Positions 1 to 8,490 of a stretch of DNA of 64,000 nt are shown one piece after another. The first letter of the stretch is position 1, and each line of letters starts with the position of its first letter. A program made the position numbers and the translations under genes. The DNA is from Nocardioides sp. Soil805 (GTDB lineage Bacteria > Actinomycetota > Actinomycetes > Propionibacteriales > Nocardioidaceae), in the NCBI RefSeq assembly GCF_001429625.1, contig NZ_LMSU01000005.1, forward strand, positions 41,783-105,782, read 5' to 3'. The notes under the pieces were generated by a model. It did not search any database. It worked only from the letters and a program-made list of their open reading frames with translations, and was not told where the DNA came from.

Positions 1-1176
1 TTCGCGGGTGAGGGGTCGCCGGCGATCGACGAGTTCTGCGTGCCGGAGTTCGCGACCATGCTGGGTCGCACCAACGACAGTGCCGGGCACTTCCTGTCGC
101 AGTGCGTCGAGCTGGCCTACCGCCTCCCGAAGCTCTGGGGTGCGGTCCAGGCAGGACTCGTCGCGGGGTGGCGGGCCCGGATGGTCGCCGACACGACCAT
201 CGACCTTTCCCTGGAAGCGGCGACCCATGTCGATGGGCAGGTGTTCTGGTGCGCGTCCCGGCTCACGCCCGCGCAGCTGGGGCGGGTGGTGGACGAGGCG
301 AAGGTGCGGTTCATGCCCGACGCCGTCCAGGAGTCGCTGGAGAAGTCTGCGGACAAGCGGCACGTCACCTTCGACACCCAGCAGGCGTCCTACGACGGGA
401 CCATGGGACTGGAGGCGAGCCTGGAGATACCCGACGCCCTCGCCCTCGCTGCCGCGGTGGAGTCCGGTGCCGAACACCTGGCCAAGCTGGGCTCGACCGA
501 CACGGTCGACGGACGCCGCGCCACCGCGCTGGGTGACCTGGCGCGACACCAGCTCACCATCGGGTTCGACGACAACGACGAGGCTCGGCGTATCGCGACT
601 GGCTCCTCCGCGCCGGTGACCCAGGTGGTGCTCCACGCCCATCTGTCCGCCGACGCCATCACCGATCACCACCAGACGAACGCCCAGGAGCTGGCCGGTC
701 GGGTCGAGCAGGGCGGCCAGCGAGTCCTGTCCGTGGAGCAGATCCGCGCGTGGTGCGGACGCCCCGACGTCACCGTCGTGGTCAAGCCCGTCATCGATCT
801 CCGCGAGCGACTCGAGTGTCGGGGCTACGAGCCCACCGACAAGATCCGCGAGCACGTCATCGCCCGCGACGGGACCTGTGTGTTCCCGTGGTGCGGCCGC
901 AACGCGAGGTATTGCGACCTCGACCACATCGTGGCGTACAACCACGACCACCCCGAGCTCGGCGGTCGGACCAGCACCGACAATCTCGCCGCCCTGTGCC
1001 GACGGCACCACCGCCTGAAGACCCACGGCCGGTGGCGCTACGAGATGACCGACCCGGGCGTGTTCGTGTGGACCAGTCCGTTGGGCCACACGTACCTCCG
1101 CGACCACACCGGCAGCAGACCCCCCGGCCGCGCCTGGCCGGAGCCCGGCACCACCGCGCACCCGCCCGACCTCTGA
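1..1176 (+). CDS. DUF222/HNH endonuclease (13E12-type), 5' end outside window
   Basis: The reading frame is open from base 1, so the N-terminus lies to the left of the window; the GTG at 40 is internal. The visible part holds the C-terminal half of a DUF222 domain followed by an HNH nuclease domain: a Cys pair in CVFPWCGR, LDHI, then NLAALCRRHHRLKTHGRW. This is the '13E12 repeat' family, which is present in many copies in Nocardioides and Mycobacterium genomes. The family is assumed to nick or cut DNA with a single metal in the HNH site, but no biological role is established. A GC hairpin follows the stop. Confidence 0.9.
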   Translation, partial: FAGEGSPAIDEFCVPEFATMLGRTNDSAGHFLSQCVELAYRLPKLWGAVQAGLVAGWRARMVADTTIDLSLEAATHVDGQVFWCASRLTPAQLGRVVDEAKVRFMPDAVQESLEKSADKRHVTFDTQQASYDGTMGLEASLEIPDALALAAAVESGAEHLAKLGSTDTVDGRRATALGDLARHQLTIGFDDNDEARRIATGSSAPVTQVVLHAHLSADAITDHHQTNAQELAGRVEQGGQRVLSVEQIRAWCGRPDVTVVVKPVIDLRERLECRGYEPTDKIREHVIARDGTCVFPWCGRNARYCDLDHIVAYNHDHPELGGRTSTDNLAALCRRHHRLKTHGRWRYEMTDPGVFVWTSPLGHTYLRDHTGSRPPGRAWPEPGTTAHPPDL

Positions 1177-1191
1177 CCACCACGCCCCGCA

Positions 1192-1217
1192 CCCCGCCCG
1201 AGCAGCACTCGGCGGGG
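1192..1217 (+). terminator. Hairpin after the HNH gene
   Basis: CCCCGC-c-CGAG pairs with CTCGGCGGGG around a five-base loop, with one bulged C, starting 16 bp after the stop. There is no U tract, as is common for actinobacterial terminators. Confidence 0.5.
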
Positions 1218-1298
1218 TCACAGGCACGTCCCCGACCCTCGGCACCAGAGCACCACAATCGGGTGGTCCTCGACCCGCTTGTTTGCGAGGGTCCTCCC

Positions 1299-1799
1299 AT
1301 GGCGACCATCGAGCAGCTCGGGCCCGACGACTGGCAGGAGTTCCGGGAGATCCGTATGCGTGCACTCGCGGACGCACCCACCGCGTTCAGCATGACGCTC
1401 GCAGACGCGGAGGAGCAGCCCGAGGAGGTCTGGCGGGGGCGACTCGACCAGGGCGACCCGATCCTGGCGGTGCGTGACGGCGACCGACTCGTGGCGATGG
1501 GTGGCGGCTGGCGACCACCCGAGGACCCCGACCGGGTGATGGTGTGGGGCATGTGGACCGCGCCCGAGGCGCGGGGCCGGGGCTACGCCCGTGCCCTGCT
1601 CGATCACCTCGTCGACGACGCCCGCTCGTACGGCGCCAGCACCGTGGAGCTGCACGTCACCGAGGGCAACGACAACGCCCGCCGGCTCTACGAGGACTGC
1701 GACTTCATCGCCACCGGCGAGTGGACGCCGCTGCGTGAGGGCTCGCGGCTGCGCATCGAGCTCCTGCGCCTCACATTCCGGCCGAGGCCCCGGCACTGA
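1299..1799 (+). CDS. GNAT-family N-acetyltransferase
   Basis: 166 aa, one GNAT domain. The acetyl-CoA pyrophosphate loop is visible as EARGRGYARALL at about residues 88-99, followed by the typical ELHVTEGNDNARRLYEDCDF segment in the C-terminal half. The ATG at 1299 is the first start that gives a normal GNAT N-terminus; the frame is open far upstream but that part overlaps the HNH gene. Substrate cannot be told. The gene lies 122 bp after the HNH gene and converges on era. Confidence 0.85.
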   Translation: MATIEQLGPDDWQEFREIRMRALADAPTAFSMTLADAEEQPEEVWRGRLDQGDPILAVRDGDRLVAMGGGWRPPEDPDRVMVWGMWTAPEARGRGYARALLDHLVDDARSYGASTVELHVTEGNDNARRLYEDCDFIATGEWTPLREGSRLRIELLRLTFRPRPRH

Positions 1800-1818
1800 C
1801 CGACTGGGGCCTGGAGGC

Positions 1819-2808
1819 TCAGAAGCCGAGCTTGCGCAGCTGGCGCGGGTCGCGCTGCCAGTCCTTGGCGATCTTGACGTGCAGGTCGAGGTACACCGGG
1901 GTGCCGAGCAGCTTCACGATCTGCTCGCGGGCCGCGGTGCCGACCTCGCGCAGGCGAGCCCCCTTGTGGCCGATCATGATCCCCTTCTGGGACTCGCGCT
2001 CGACGTACAGGTTGGCGTAGATGTCCAGCAGCGGCTTGTCGGCGTCGCGGCCCTCACGGAGGTTCATCTCCTCGACCACGACCGCGATGGAGTGCGGCAG
2101 CTCGTCGCGGACGCCCTCGAGCGCGGCCTCACGGATCAGCTCCGCGACCAGGATCTCCTCGGGTGCGTCGGTGAGGTCGCCGTCCGGGTAGAGCGGAGGT
2201 CCCTCCGGCAGCATCCCGAGCAGCAGGTCGGCCAGCAGGCCGACCTGGGAGCCGGACACCGCCGACACCGGGACGATCTCGGCCCACTCGGTGTCGGTCT
2301 CGGTGCCCAGCGCCGCGATGTCGAGCAGGTGCTGCCCGAGCTGCTCGGGCGTGACGAGGTCGGTCTTGGTGGCCACCGCGACCTTGACCGTGCGGCGTAC
2401 CTTGCCGAGCTCCTTGACGATGAACCGGTCGCCGGGGCCGATCTTCTCGTTGGCCGGGAAGCAGACCGCGACCACGTCGACCTCGGCCCAGGTGGTCTTG
2501 ACGAGGTCGTTGAGCCGCTCCCCCAGCAGGGTCCGCGGGCGGTGCAGGCCCGGGGTGTCGACCAGGATGAGCTGCCCGTCGGCGCGGTGGACGATGCCGC
2601 GTACGACGGTGCGGGTGGTCTGCGGCTTCGAGGACGTGATGACGACCTTGGTGCCCACCAGTGCGTTGGTCAGGGTCGACTTGCCGGCATTGGGCCGCCC
2701 CACGAAGCTGGCGAACCCGCTGCGGAACCCCTCCGGACGGGTGCCGTAGACCGGTCCCGCCGGCTCGATCCCGCGGACGTCGAAGTCCTTGTCGTGCTCG
2801 TTGCTCAT
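1819..2808 (-). CDS. era: GTPase Era
   Basis: 329 aa. Era is a GTPase that binds the 3' end of 16S rRNA and is needed for 30S maturation. G1 is GRPNAGKST at residues 37-45, followed by G3 DTPG and G4 TKTD, and the C-terminal third is the KH domain (IGHKGARLREVG). The start overlaps the stop of the upstream siderophore-interacting protein gene by 4 bp (ATGA), so era is translated in tandem with it. In mycobacteria era follows the cytidine-deaminase-like gene directly; here tmsA, tmsB and the flavoprotein lie between. The N-terminal 30 residues are an acidic extension. Confidence 0.97.
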   Translation of the reverse strand: MSNEHDKDFDVRGIEPAGPVYGTRPEGFRSGFASFVGRPNAGKSTLTNALVGTKVVITSSKPQTTRTVVRGIVHRADGQLILVDTPGLHRPRTLLGERLNDLVKTTWAEVDVVAVCFPANEKIGPGDRFIVKELGKVRRTVKVAVATKTDLVTPEQLGQHLLDIAALGTETDTEWAEIVPVSAVSGSQVGLLADLLLGMLPEGPPLYPDGDLTDAPEEILVAELIREAALEGVRDELPHSIAVVVEEMNLREGRDADKPLLDIYANLYVERESQKGIMIGHKGARLREVGTAAREQIVKLLGTPVYLDLHVKIAKDWQRDPRQLRKLGF

Positions 2809-3581
2809 GCGGTGCTCTCTCGCGCTGCGTCGTAGTCGGCCCAGATCTGGTCGTCACTCTTCCCTGCCGCCTTGCCGGCGCGCCAGATGGGTCCGGGATC
2901 GACCGCACGCGGCTGACGCTTCTGGCCGCCGCCGCGCCAGTAACCCATCACGTCGTACGCCGCCGACGGCAGCGCGCGGTCGCGCATCAGGTGCTTGCGG
3001 ATCGCCCGCATCTGGGCGGACTCCCCCGCCATCCAGAAGTAGCCGTCGCCCGCCGGCCAGTCGATCGCGGTCACGACGTCGGCGGTCGCGGTCTCCACCC
3101 CGTCGGGAGGCGTCGTCCAGGTGACGTCGCCGGCGACGTAGTCGCGGATCGGCTCGTCGGGCGTCTCGACCCAGGCGGTCACGGGGACCGAGACGGTCTC
3201 CATGATCCGCGCGATGGCCGGCAGCGCGGTGAGGTCACCGACCAGGAGCAGCCAGGTGGCGCCGGCCGGCATGTCGAAGGAGCCCCGGGGGGCGCTGACG
3301 CTCACGGTGTCGCCGACGCAGTCGGTGGAGGCCCACTCGGTGACCAGCCCCGTCTCGTGGACGACGACGTCGAGGACCAGCTCGCCGTCGGCCCACGACC
3401 GCACGGTGTAGTAGCGGGTCTGGAACTGTCCCGGCACGGTGAGCGCGACCCACTCGTCGGGGACGCCGGTCGACTCGAAGCCTGCGAGGCCGGGACCGCC
3501 GAGCACCAGTCGCACGAAGTGCGAGGACAGCTGTTCCCGTCGCAGGACGTCCGCGGCGTACACAGCTGGTCGGGTGCTCAT
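2805..3581 (-). CDS. Siderophore-interacting protein (NAD(P)H:ferric-siderophore flavoreductase)
   Basis: 258 aa. The FAD-binding signature RYYTVR is at residues 56-61 and the SIP C-terminal NAD(P)-binding part contains FWMAGESAQMRAIRKHL, followed by the GYWRGG motif of the ViuB/SIP family. These enzymes reduce ferric siderophores in the cytosol to release iron. A -10 hexamer TAGCCT (minus strand, 3588-3593) ends 6 nt before the ATG, so the mRNA is probably leaderless. The gene is the first of a unit with era (4-bp overlap). No Fur/IdeR-type operator was recognised by eye. Confidence 0.9.
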   Translation of the reverse strand: MSTRPAVYAADVLRREQLSSHFVRLVLGGPGLAGFESTGVPDEWVALTVPGQFQTRYYTVRSWADGELVLDVVVHETGLVTEWASTDCVGDTVSVSAPRGSFDMPAGATWLLLVGDLTALPAIARIMETVSVPVTAWVETPDEPIRDYVAGDVTWTTPPDGVETATADVVTAIDWPAGDGYFWMAGESAQMRAIRKHLMRDRALPSAAYDVMGYWRGGGQKRQPRAVDPGPIWRAGKAAGKSDDQIWADYDAARESTA

Positions 3582-3610
3582 CCCGACAGGCTATCGGCGA
3601 CGCGCGATGG

Positions 3611-3660
3611 GTCAGGAATCGCCCGGTCGACCCGATCCTGCTGTCAGGAACCGCCCGCTC
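3611..3660 (-). repeat. Two copies of the 32-bp post-stop repeat
   Basis: GTCAGGAATCGCCCGGTCG (from 3611) and GTCAGGAACCGCCCGCTCA (from 3643) are exactly 32 bp apart. Read on the minus strand they start at the tmsB stop codon and match the unit of the large arrays at 12471-12990, with the same period. Confidence 0.75.
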
Positions 3661-4936
3661 ACCAGTCCGGACGCATCGGGAACGAGGACCGGCCGTCGTC
3701 CTGGTTGCGGGTGGCGAGCACGTGGTGCAACTCGACCTCGTCGCGCTCGAAGCCGACCCGCGAGCCGGCCATGTAGATCCCCCACACCCGGGCGGTCCCC
3801 TCCCCCACCTCGGCGACGCACTCGTCCCAGTGGGTGGCGAGGTTGCGGTTCCAGTCGGCGAGCGTGCGGGCGTAGTGCACGCGCAGGTTCTCGGTGTGCT
3901 GCACCTCGAGCCCGGCGTCCTGGGCCGCGGAGACGATCGTCCCCGACCCGGTGAGCTCACCGTCGGGGAAGACGTAGCGGTCGATGAACGCGCCCGTCTC
4001 CTGGCGCTTGTTGTGGTTGCGGGTGATGCAGTGGTTGAGCAGGCGTCCGCCGGGCCGCAGGCGGTCGCGCAGGTGGGCGAAGTACGCCGGGTAGTTGCGC
4101 ACGCCGACGTGCTCGAGGAGGCCGATCGAGCTCACCGCGTCGAAGCCGGTCTCCAGGACGTCGCGGTAGTCGAGGTGGCGCACCTCGGCGAGGTCGCCGA
4201 GGCCCTCGCGGTCGATCGCCTCCTTGGCCCACTGCGCCTGCTCGAGGGACAGCGTGACGCCGAGCGCCCGCACGCCGTACTCGCGCGCGGCGTGGCGCAC
4301 CATCCCGCCCCAGCCGCAGCCGACGTCCAGCAGGCGCTGCCCCGGCCGGAGGGCGAGCTTGCGGCAGACCAGGTCGAACTTCGCGGCCTGCGCCTCCTCG
4401 AGCGTCGCCTCCGCAGTGGGGTAGAGCGCACAGGTGTAGGCCATCGACGGACCCAGCACCCGCTCGTAGAAGCGGTTGGAGACGTCGTAGTGGCGGGCGA
4501 TCACCTCGGCGTCGCGGGTCATGGAGTGCCGCAGCCCCTCCACGACCCGTCGCCAGCGCGGCAGGTGCTCCTGCGGCGGCGGCGGCGGCGGGCGCAGGTG
4601 CGTGAGCCCCAGCCCGCGGGCGATCGCGAAGGCCTCGGACGGCGGTGGCACCCGGAAGCGCGTGTGGTCCTTGAGCAGCACGAGCAGGTCGTAGGGGTCG
4701 CCGGGGTGCACGCCGGTGACGTCGAGGTCCCCGCTCGCGTAGGCCCGGGCCAGCCCGAGGTCGCCCGGCGCGGTCATCAGGTGCGCCAGGCCCCGCTCGG
4801 TCCTGAGGTGCAGCCCGATCTCCGCGTCCGGCGGCCCGGCACTGCTGCCGTCGTACGCCGTGAAGCGCACCGGCAGCCCGTCGCGCATCAGTCGGTCCAC
4901 GGCGTCCCCGATGGGCATCCGTCGTGTGCTGGTCAT
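3659..4936 (-). CDS. tmsB: SAM-dependent fatty-acyl methyltransferase TmsB (10-methyl fatty acid synthesis)
   Basis: 425 aa, cyclopropane-fatty-acid-synthase family. The SAM site VGCGWGG is at residues 205-211, with the family segment RQETGAFIDRYVFPDGEL downstream. In mycobacteria and other actinobacteria, the homolog (UfaA1/BfaB/TmsB) transfers a methylene from SAM to C10 of oleoyl phospholipid, and the paired flavoprotein TmsA reduces the product to 10-methylstearate. The length and the 4-bp overlap with the tmsA-like gene upstream fit that pair better than a stand-alone cyclopropane synthase. The product at the membrane phospholipid is inferred. A proline run lies at about residues 116-121. 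Two 32-bp repeats follow the stop. Confidence 0.85.
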   Translation of the reverse strand: MTSTRRMPIGDAVDRLMRDGLPVRFTAYDGSSAGPPDAEIGLHLRTERGLAHLMTAPGDLGLARAYASGDLDVTGVHPGDPYDLLVLLKDHTRFRVPPPSEAFAIARGLGLTHLRPPPPPPQEHLPRWRRVVEGLRHSMTRDAEVIARHYDVSNRFYERVLGPSMAYTCALYPTAEATLEEAQAAKFDLVCRKLALRPGQRLLDVGCGWGGMVRHAAREYGVRALGVTLSLEQAQWAKEAIDREGLGDLAEVRHLDYRDVLETGFDAVSSIGLLEHVGVRNYPAYFAHLRDRLRPGGRLLNHCITRNHNKRQETGAFIDRYVFPDGELTGSGTIVSAAQDAGLEVQHTENLRVHYARTLADWNRNLATHWDECVAEVGEGTARVWGIYMAGSRVGFERDEVELHHVLATRNQDDGRSSFPMRPDW

Positions 4937-6297
4937 CGTCCCCCCACCACCTTGTCGAAGAGGTCGGTCATCCGGCCGTCCGGGTCGTGCAGGCTCCTGA
5001 CCCGGGCCAGGTTGGCCCCGTCGTAGAGCCGGTCGAAGTCCGCGCGCTCGTAGAACGCCTCGGAGTAGAGGCTCTTGTGGCCACCCAGCTCGGCGACCTT
5101 CGCCTCGATGGCCCGGTTGCGCGGGGCGTCCGGTGCGTCCGGCCCGACCGCGACGCTGCCCCAGAAGCCGACGTTGACGTACGTCGTCCCGGCCGTCAGC
5201 GGGTAGGTCGGCCAGGGCCGCTCGGAGTCGGTGCGCCGCAGCCGCAGCGGGCACAGCCACACCGGGCGCATCCCGACCTCGGCGTCGAACCAGGCGAGGA
5301 ACTCGGGCAGCCGGTCGACCGGGACCTCGACGTCCTGCACGACCCGCTCGCCCTGCGGGCGCCCGGCCCGCCGGTCGAGGCGGTCGCCGATGCCGAACCG
5401 GCGGTCGAGGGCGACGAGACGCCAGTAGACGTCCGAGCGGCGCAGGCGCCGCGGCCACAACCGCCGTACGACGGGGTGCTGGGCGCCGAAGGCCCGCGAG
5501 CACCAGAACCAGTCGGTGTCCCAGCGCCACAGGTAGTCGTGCATCGTCAGCCGGTCGGTGGACCGGTGCTGCAGCGAGCGGTAGAAGACCTGCCGGCGCG
5601 TGTAGTCGCTGGTCGGCCCCGGCTCGTCGGTCCACCGGGCGAGGGTGAGGTAGAGCTCGTCGGGGGCGAAGGCCACGCCGTCGAGGCCGTCGACCGTCTC
5701 GCCCTCCCAGGCACGCTCGTCGGTGATCCGCACGACCGCGGCGGCGAGCGAGGCCGCGTCGGGGAAGCGGACGTGGCGCAGCGCGACGTACGGCGGGACG
5801 CGCTCGAGCTCGATCCGCAGCCGGGTGGCGTAGCCCAGGGAGCCGTAGGAGTTGGGGAAGGCGTCGAAGAGGTCGTCCCCGGGCTTGGTGGTCACGACCT
5901 CGCCCGAGCCGGTGAGGACGTCCATCTCCAGGACGGACTCGTGGGGCAGGCCGTGGCGGAAGCTGGTCGACTCGATCCCGAGACCGGTCACCGCGCCCCC
6001 GAGGGTGATGGTGCGCAGCTGGGGGACGACGTACGGGATCCGGTCGTGCTGCAGGGTCACCTCGACCAGGTGCTCGTAGGTGCACATCCCCTGCACCTCG
6101 GCGATGTCGCCGTCGACCTCGATGACGCCGTCGAGCCCTGAGACGTCGAGGCCGGACGTGGTCGCGCCCCGGGCCCGGAAGAGGTTGGAGGTCGGCTTGG
6201 CCAGACGTACCGGCGCGCCCTCGGACAGCGCGGCGTAGGACCTCGTCAGTCGCGCCACGCCGGCTGCGTGTCGGTCCCGACCGATCGCCGTGCGCAC
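4933..6297 (-). CDS. tmsA: FAD-dependent oxidoreductase TmsA (10-methylene reductase)
   Basis: 454 aa, FAD_binding_4 fold at the N-terminus (GGAVTGLGIESTSFRHG) and a C-terminal region like the Diminuto/DHCR24-type reductases. The known role of the family member paired with TmsB is reduction of 10-methylene acyl chains to 10-methyl chains. The GTG start at 6297 is supported by a -10 TACCGT on the minus strand (6304-6309) 6 nt upstream, giving a leaderless transcript. The last 4 bp overlap tmsB. No tmsC-like gene is next to the pair. This would account for 10-methyl-octadecanoic acid, a marker lipid of Nocardioidaceae. Confidence 0.85.
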   Translation of the reverse strand: MRTAIGRDRHAAGVARLTRSYAALSEGAPVRLAKPTSNLFRARGATTSGLDVSGLDGVIEVDGDIAEVQGMCTYEHLVEVTLQHDRIPYVVPQLRTITLGGAVTGLGIESTSFRHGLPHESVLEMDVLTGSGEVVTTKPGDDLFDAFPNSYGSLGYATRLRIELERVPPYVALRHVRFPDAASLAAAVVRITDERAWEGETVDGLDGVAFAPDELYLTLARWTDEPGPTSDYTRRQVFYRSLQHRSTDRLTMHDYLWRWDTDWFWCSRAFGAQHPVVRRLWPRRLRRSDVYWRLVALDRRFGIGDRLDRRAGRPQGERVVQDVEVPVDRLPEFLAWFDAEVGMRPVWLCPLRLRRTDSERPWPTYPLTAGTTYVNVGFWGSVAVGPDAPDAPRNRAIEAKVAELGGHKSLYSEAFYERADFDRLYDGANLARVRSLHDPDGRMTDLFDKVVGGR

Positions 6298-6353
6298 GCG
6301 CCCACGGTAGCGATCGCCGCCGACGCCGGACAGACCCCGCGCGTGACGTTCAG

Positions 6354-6370
6354 GTGACCGACTGGGTCAC
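6354..6370 (-). terminator. Short hairpin after the cytidine-deaminase-like gene
   Basis: GTGACC and GGTCAC pair around a 5-nt loop, 15 bp past the stop of the phoH operon's last gene and upstream of the tmsA promoter. Confidence 0.4.
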
Positions 6371-6384
6371 GATCGCGGGCCTGC

Positions 6385-6726
6385 TCAGGTGTGCAGCGTG
6401 GCGGACAGCGTGCCGCGCGGGTCGCCCGCGTGGACCGGGACACCGGTGCCGGCGAACTCGCGGACCGCGGCCAGCTCGGGCGCCGCGTCGGTCGCGCTCA
6501 GCGCGACTGCCGCCTCCAGCCCGCGGGAGCCGGAGGCGATGGCCATGGCCACGCAGACCTCGAGGGCGCTCAGCGACAACGACTCCAGCGCCACGCTGGC
6601 CGCCGCGTAGGTGCGCCCGTCGAGGTCGCGGACGGCGGCACCCTCGGCCGCACCGGTGCGGGCCCGGGTGGCCCGGGCCAGGGTCACCAGCTTGGCGTCC
6701 TCGGCCGACAGCTCGGGGTCAGTCAT
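6385..6726 (-). CDS. Cytidine-deaminase-fold protein without zinc ligands
   Basis: 113 aa. Position and length match the small protein between the CBS/hemolysin gene and era in mycobacteria (Rv2365c-like). The sequence has a CDA-like alpha/beta pattern (RTYAAASVALESLSLSALEVCVAMA), but the HAE and PCxxC residues that bind catalytic zinc in cytidine deaminases are absent, so deaminase activity is unlikely. The start overlaps the end of the CBS-domain gene by 8 bp, so it is the last gene of the phoH-ybeY-corC operon. Function unknown. Confidence 0.8.
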   Translation of the reverse strand: MTDPELSAEDAKLVTLARATRARTGAAEGAAVRDLDGRTYAAASVALESLSLSALEVCVAMAIASGSRGLEAAVALSATDAAPELAAVREFAGTGVPVHAGDPRGTLSATLHT

Positions 6727-8026
6727 CGTCGCGCTCCTCGGAGTCGGTGTCGTCGTCGGGACCGGAGACCGGAGCCACCAGCACGGTGCCGATCTTGTTG
6801 CGGCGACCCGACACCCGCTCGGCCTCGAACCGCAGACCGTGCGCCTCGACCACCGAGCCCGGGATCGGCACCCGGCCCAGCTGCTTGGCCATCAGGCCGC
6901 CGACGCTGTCGACGTCCTCGTCGTGGACGGAGACCCCCACCAGCTCGTCGAGGTCGTCGACGGGGTAGCGCGAGGAGACACGGAAGGTGCCGTCGTCGAG
7001 GTACTCCACGTCGGTCTCCTCCTCGTCGTACTCGTCGGTGATCTCGCCGACGATCTCCTCGAGGACGTCCTCGATGGTGATCAGGCCGGCGGTGCCGCCG
7101 TACTCGTCGACCACGACCGCGATGTGCTGGCGGCGGGCCTGGAGCTCGGTGAGCAGGGCGTCGACGGGCTTGGACTCGGGGACCCAGTGGACGGGGCGCA
7201 TGACCTCGTCGACGCGTTGGGTGAACTCCACGTCGGGCTGCTCGAAGTCGCGCCGCACGATGTCCTTGAGGTAGGCGATGCCCACGATGTCGTCGAGGTT
7301 CTCCCCCACGACCGGCACCCGGGAGAAGCCGCTGCGCAGGAACAGCGACATCGTCTGGCGCAGATTCTTGTGGCGCTCGATGTAGACGACGTCGGTGCGC
7401 GGGACCATCACCTCGCGGGCGATGGTGTCGCCGAGCTCGAAGACCGAGTGGATCATCTTGCGCTCGCCGGACTCGATCACCGCCGATGCCTCGGCCAGGT
7501 CGACCAGCTCGCGCAGCTCGGTCTCGGTCGAGAACGGCCCCTCACGGAAGCCCTTGCCCGGGGTGATCGCGTTGCCGAGCAGGATGAGCAGCTGCGGCAG
7601 CGGGCCGAGGATGGTCGTCACGAAGGACAGCGGGCCGGCCGACAGGGTCGCGACCGTCTGGTCGTGCTGGCGTCCGACCGTGCGGGGAGCCACCCCGATG
7701 ACCACGAACGAGACGAGCAGCATCGCGCCCACGCTGGTGAGGTACGCCGGCCAGAAGTCACCGTCGTACAGGTCGTGGACCCACAGCGCGACCAGCACGA
7801 TGGCCGCGGTCTCGCACAGCAGGCGCAGCAGCAGCGCGGTGTTGAGGTAGCGGGCGGGGTCGTCGAGGATCGTCAGCAGCCGCTTGGAGCCCGACGCACC
7901 TTCGGCGACCAGCTCCTCGGCACGGGCGTGCGAGAAGCCGCCGATGGCGGCGTCGGCGGCGGAGAAGAGACCGGCCAGCACGACGAGTGAGCCCGCCACC
8001 AGGAGCAGCCAGATGTCGCCGATCAC
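6719..8026 (-). CDS. CNNM/CorC-type membrane protein with CBS pair
   Basis: 435 aa. Order: a DUF21/CNNM transmembrane domain (about residues 1-180, with at least three hydrophobic segments), a CBS pair (about 200-330; EVMVPRTDVVYI and VVDEYGGTAGLITIEDVLEEIVGEI), and a C-terminal CorC_HlyC domain. Such proteins are linked to Mg2+/Co2+ homeostasis; the older name is hemolysin C. The start is GTG at 8026, overlapping the ybeY stop by 4 bp (GTGA). The acidic tail after the transporter-associated domain (GPDDDTDSEERDDD) is not conserved in the family. Confidence 0.92.
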   Translation of the reverse strand: MIGDIWLLLVAGSLVVLAGLFSAADAAIGGFSHARAEELVAEGASGSKRLLTILDDPARYLNTALLLRLLCETAAIVLVALWVHDLYDGDFWPAYLTSVGAMLLVSFVVIGVAPRTVGRQHDQTVATLSAGPLSFVTTILGPLPQLLILLGNAITPGKGFREGPFSTETELRELVDLAEASAVIESGERKMIHSVFELGDTIAREVMVPRTDVVYIERHKNLRQTMSLFLRSGFSRVPVVGENLDDIVGIAYLKDIVRRDFEQPDVEFTQRVDEVMRPVHWVPESKPVDALLTELQARRQHIAVVVDEYGGTAGLITIEDVLEEIVGEITDEYDEEETDVEYLDDGTFRVSSRYPVDDLDELVGVSVHDEDVDSVGGLMAKQLGRVPIPGSVVEAHGLRFEAERVSGRRNKIGTVLVAPVSGPDDDTDSEERDDD

Positions 8027-8490
8027 TGCGCCGGATCAGGGGCCGAGGCCCCCCACTCCTCCAGGAGCCGGGCCTGGAGGCCGAACATCTCCGCGTGCTC
8101 CTCGGGCTCGGCGTGGTCGTAGCCGAGGAGGTGGAGGATGCCGTGCACGGTGAGCAGCTCGATCTCGGCGACGGTGCCGTGACCTGCCTCCGCACCCTGG
8201 CGCTCGGCCACGGTGGGGCACAGCACGAGGTCGCCGAGGACGCCCTCCTCGGGCTCCTCGTTGACCTTGCCGGGACGCAGCTCGTCCATCGGGAAGGCGA
8301 GCACGTCGGTCGGGCCTTCCTTGTCCATCCACTGCGCGTTGAGCTGCGCGATGGTGTCCTCGTCGACGGCCTTGATGCACAGCTCGGCGAGGGGGTGGAC
8401 GCGCATGCGGTCCAGCACGAAGCGCGACAGCGTGGAGAGTCGCCGGACGTCGAGCTCCTGCTCGGACTCGTTGAGGACCTCGATGCTCAT
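8023..8490 (-). CDS. ybeY: Endoribonuclease YbeY
   Basis: 155 aa. YbeY is a zinc-dependent RNase acting in 16S rRNA 3'-end maturation and ribosome quality control. The zinc site HGILHLLGYDH gives His116, His120 and His126, the exact family spacing. It overlaps the phoH stop by 4 bp (ATGA) and the downstream CBS gene by 4 bp, so the three genes are translationally coupled. The C-terminal extension after the zinc site is short and non-conserved. Confidence 0.97.
   Translation of the reverse strand: MSIEVLNESEQELDVRRLSTLSRFVLDRMRVHPLAELCIKAVDEDTIAQLNAQWMDKEGPTDVLAFPMDELRPGKVNEEPEEGVLGDLVLCPTVAERQGAEAGHGTVAEIELLTVHGILHLLGYDHAEPEEHAEMFGLQARLLEEWGASAPDPAQ

Noticed and set aside
1..1176. Mobile genetic element at the left edge
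   Set aside because: The HNH/DUF222 family is dispersed, but no terminal repeats, transposase or target duplication is visible.
750..1298. Longer GNAT protein starting upstream of 1299
   Set aside because: The extra 183 codons overlap the HNH gene in another frame and have the Arg/Pro-rich composition of a shadow frame.
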